A stretch of DNA of 64,000 nucleotides, taken from Fusobacterium gastrosuis. GTDB taxonomy: Bacteria; Fusobacteriota; Fusobacteriia; Fusobacteriales; Fusobacteriaceae. The notes beneath the pieces are model-generated. The model saw nothing but the letters and a program-made list of their open reading frames with translations, made no database searches and was not told the DNA's origin. The DNA lies in assembly GCF_900095285.1 (NCBI RefSeq), contig NZ_LT607734.1, positions 1,612,001 through 1,676,000 on the forward strand, read 5' to 3'. Each line of letters starts with the position of its first letter. Positions within the stretch are counted from its first letter, which is position 1. Shown here one piece after another: positions 62,706 through 64,000 of the stretch. A program made the position numbers and the translations under genes.

Positions 62706-64000
62706 TTAGATTTTGCTTGATATTGTTCTGTTTATAACATCTTCTTGTTGTTCTTTTGTTAATTTTACAAAGTTTACAGCATATCCAGAAACTCTTATTG
62801 TCAATTGTGGGTAATTTTCAGGATGTGCTTGTGCATCTCTTAACAAATCTCTTCCGAAAACATTTACATTTAAATGATGTCCAGTTTTTCTAAAATATCC
62901 ATCCATTAATCCAACTAGATTTACTTTCTTTTCATCATCAGATTTTCCTAAAGTTTCAGGAGTAATTGCAAATGTATAAGAAATTCCATCATTTGCATCT
63001 TCAAATGGTAATTTTGCAACTGAAGCTAGAGAAGCTACTGCTCCTTCTGTATCTCTTCCATGCATTGGGTTTGCTCCTGGAGCAAATGGAGCCCCTGCTC
63101 TTCTTCCATCTGGAGTATTTCCTGTTTTCTTACCGTAAACAACATTTGAAGTTATAGTTAATACAGATTGAGTTGGTTCTGCATCTCTATACATTTTATG
63201 AGCTCTAATTTTGTTCATGAAAGTTCTAACAACTTTAACTGCTAATTCATCAGTTCTATCATCGTTATTTCCGAATGGTACATATGGTTGTTCTACAACA
63301 TAGTCAACCGCATCTCCATCTTCATCTCTTATAACTCTTACTTTTCCATATTTAATAGCTGCAAGTGAGTCAGCAACTATTGAAAGTCCTGCAATTCCAC
63401 AAGCTTCTGTTCTTTTGATATCTAAAGAGTGTAAAGCCATTTCTAATGCTTCATAAGAATATTTATCATGCATATAGTGAATAATATTTAATGCTTTTAC
63501 ATAAGTAGAAGCTAACCATGTAAGCATTTTATCATATTTTTCCCAAACTTCATCAAATTCTAAATAATCTCCAGTTATTTTTTCAAATTCTCCTGCTGGA
63601 GTAACTTGTACTTTCTTTAATTCGTCTTTTCCACCATTTATAGCATATAATAATGCTTTAGGTAAGTTAGCTCTTGCACCAAAGAATTGCATTTGTTTTC
63701 CAATTGCCATTGGAGATACACAACAAGCTATTCCATAATCTTCTCCAAATTGTGGTCTCATAATATCATCATTTTCATATTGTAAAGATGAAGTATCTAT
63801 AGAAACTTTAGCACAGAATTTTTTCCAATTAGTTGGTAATTTTTCAGACCATAAAATAGTTAAATTTGGTTCTGGAGCAGGTCCTAAATTGTAAAGTGTA
63901 TTCAAATATCTAAATGCGTTCTTAGTTATCCAAGATTTTCCATCATTGTTCATTCCACCGATAGATTCAGTTACCCATACTGGATCTCCTGAGAATAATT
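62706..64000 (-). CDS. pflB: Formate C-acetyltransferase (pyruvate formate-lyase), C-terminal part
   Basis: The enzyme splits pyruvate and CoA into acetyl-CoA and formate with a glycyl radical. The frame is open to the right edge (upstream of [11 protein letters not shown] it reads [12 protein letters not shown]), so only the last about 431 residues are seen of a usual 740-760. The active-site pair is in [12 protein letters not shown], and the radical Gly is in RVSGYAVNF near the C-terminus. pflA follows. Together with nifJ it gives two routes from pyruvate to acetyl-CoA. Confidence 0.96.
   Translation of the reverse strand, partial: LFSGDPVWVTESIGGMNNDGKSWITKNAFRYLNTLYNLGPAPEPNLTILWSEKLPTNWKKFCAKVSIDTSSLQYENDDIMRPQFGEDYGIACCVSPMAIGKQMQFFGARANLPKALLYAINGGKDELKKVQVTPAGEFEKITGDYLEFDEVWEKYDKMLTWLASTYVKALNIIHYMHDKYSYEALEMALHSLDIKRTEACGIAGLSIVADSLAAIKYGKVRVIRDEDGDAVDYVVEQPYVPFGNNDDRTDELAVKVVRTFMNKIRAHKMYRDAEPTQSVLTITSNVVYGKKTGNTPDGRRAGAPFAPGANPMHGRDTEGAVASLASVAKLPFEDANDGISYTFAITPETLGKSDDEKKVNLVGLMDGYFRKTGHHLNVNVFGRDLLRDAQAHPENYPQLTIRVSGYAVNFVKLTKEQQEDVINRTISSKI

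Overview
The window looks like chromosomal DNA from a Fusobacterium (genus inferred, not proven). It is very AT-rich, and AGA is the usual Arg codon. The genes mix Gram-negative envelope functions (LptF, LptG, a beta-barrel protein ending in Phe) with Clostridia-like anaerobic metabolism (pyruvate:ferredoxin oxidoreductase, pyruvate formate-lyase, an anaerobic ribonucleotide reductase start) and gene orders familiar from Firmicutes. I see no prophage, insertion sequence or CRISPR array.

Layout. 1-800: start of nrdD behind two NrdR boxes, then hup. 826-9781 (minus): one long operon with rRNA methyltransferase, cvpA, lptF, lptG, M16 protease, dut, rodA, rluA-like and a purine permease. 9914-14413 (plus): PASTA protein, rsgA, rpe, a MarR-FeoA regulator and NFACT. 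14483-21258 (plus): ptsH-ptsI, an EamA transporter, a TPR protein and a flavin disulfide reductase, with tRNA-Arg(CCT) on the minus strand. 21337-26961 (minus): trmN6, ricT, radC and cobT-cobC-cobS-cobU. 27090-33563 (minus): the acetate pathway pta - quinone reductase - ackA - nifJ. 33841-44178 (minus): ftsY, pilin-like gene, yqeH, xerC-like gene, trmFO, topA, dprA, TPR exported protein and xseA. 44331-45817 (plus): BI-1 family protein and beta-barrel protein. 45876-49424 (minus): hpf, recG, yebC. 49617-61751 (plus): ctlX, the TPP-riboswitch thiXYZ operon, an amino-acid ABC transporter with an Arg-rich leader peptide, gpsA, flavin reductase, NUDIX, and a MerR-led redox cluster. 61904-64000 (minus): pflA and the 3' part of pflB.

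How it works together. Pyruvate goes to acetyl-CoA through NifJ or PflB, and Pta plus AckA convert acetyl-CoA to acetate and ATP. ptsH/ptsI feed sugar uptake. Thiamine precursor import (thiXYZ, TPP riboswitch) supplies the cofactor used by NifJ and the DXS-like enzyme.

Most interesting points. (1) A 21-codon leader peptide with four Arg codons among codons 3-8 (three of them AGG) lies between a consensus promoter and a terminator in front of an amino-acid ABC transporter; the end of the leader is complementary over 10 bp to the terminator loop, which fits arginine-sensing attenuation. (2) rluA and NFACT are each broken by one missing A at the same sequence, A-AAA-AAT-TAA. (3) The XerC homologue in the topA-trmFO locus has lost three catalytic residues. 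(4) A PASTA protein without a kinase domain sits where Firmicutes carry the kinase PrkC. (5) A MerR operon still carries a flavodoxin gene remnant.
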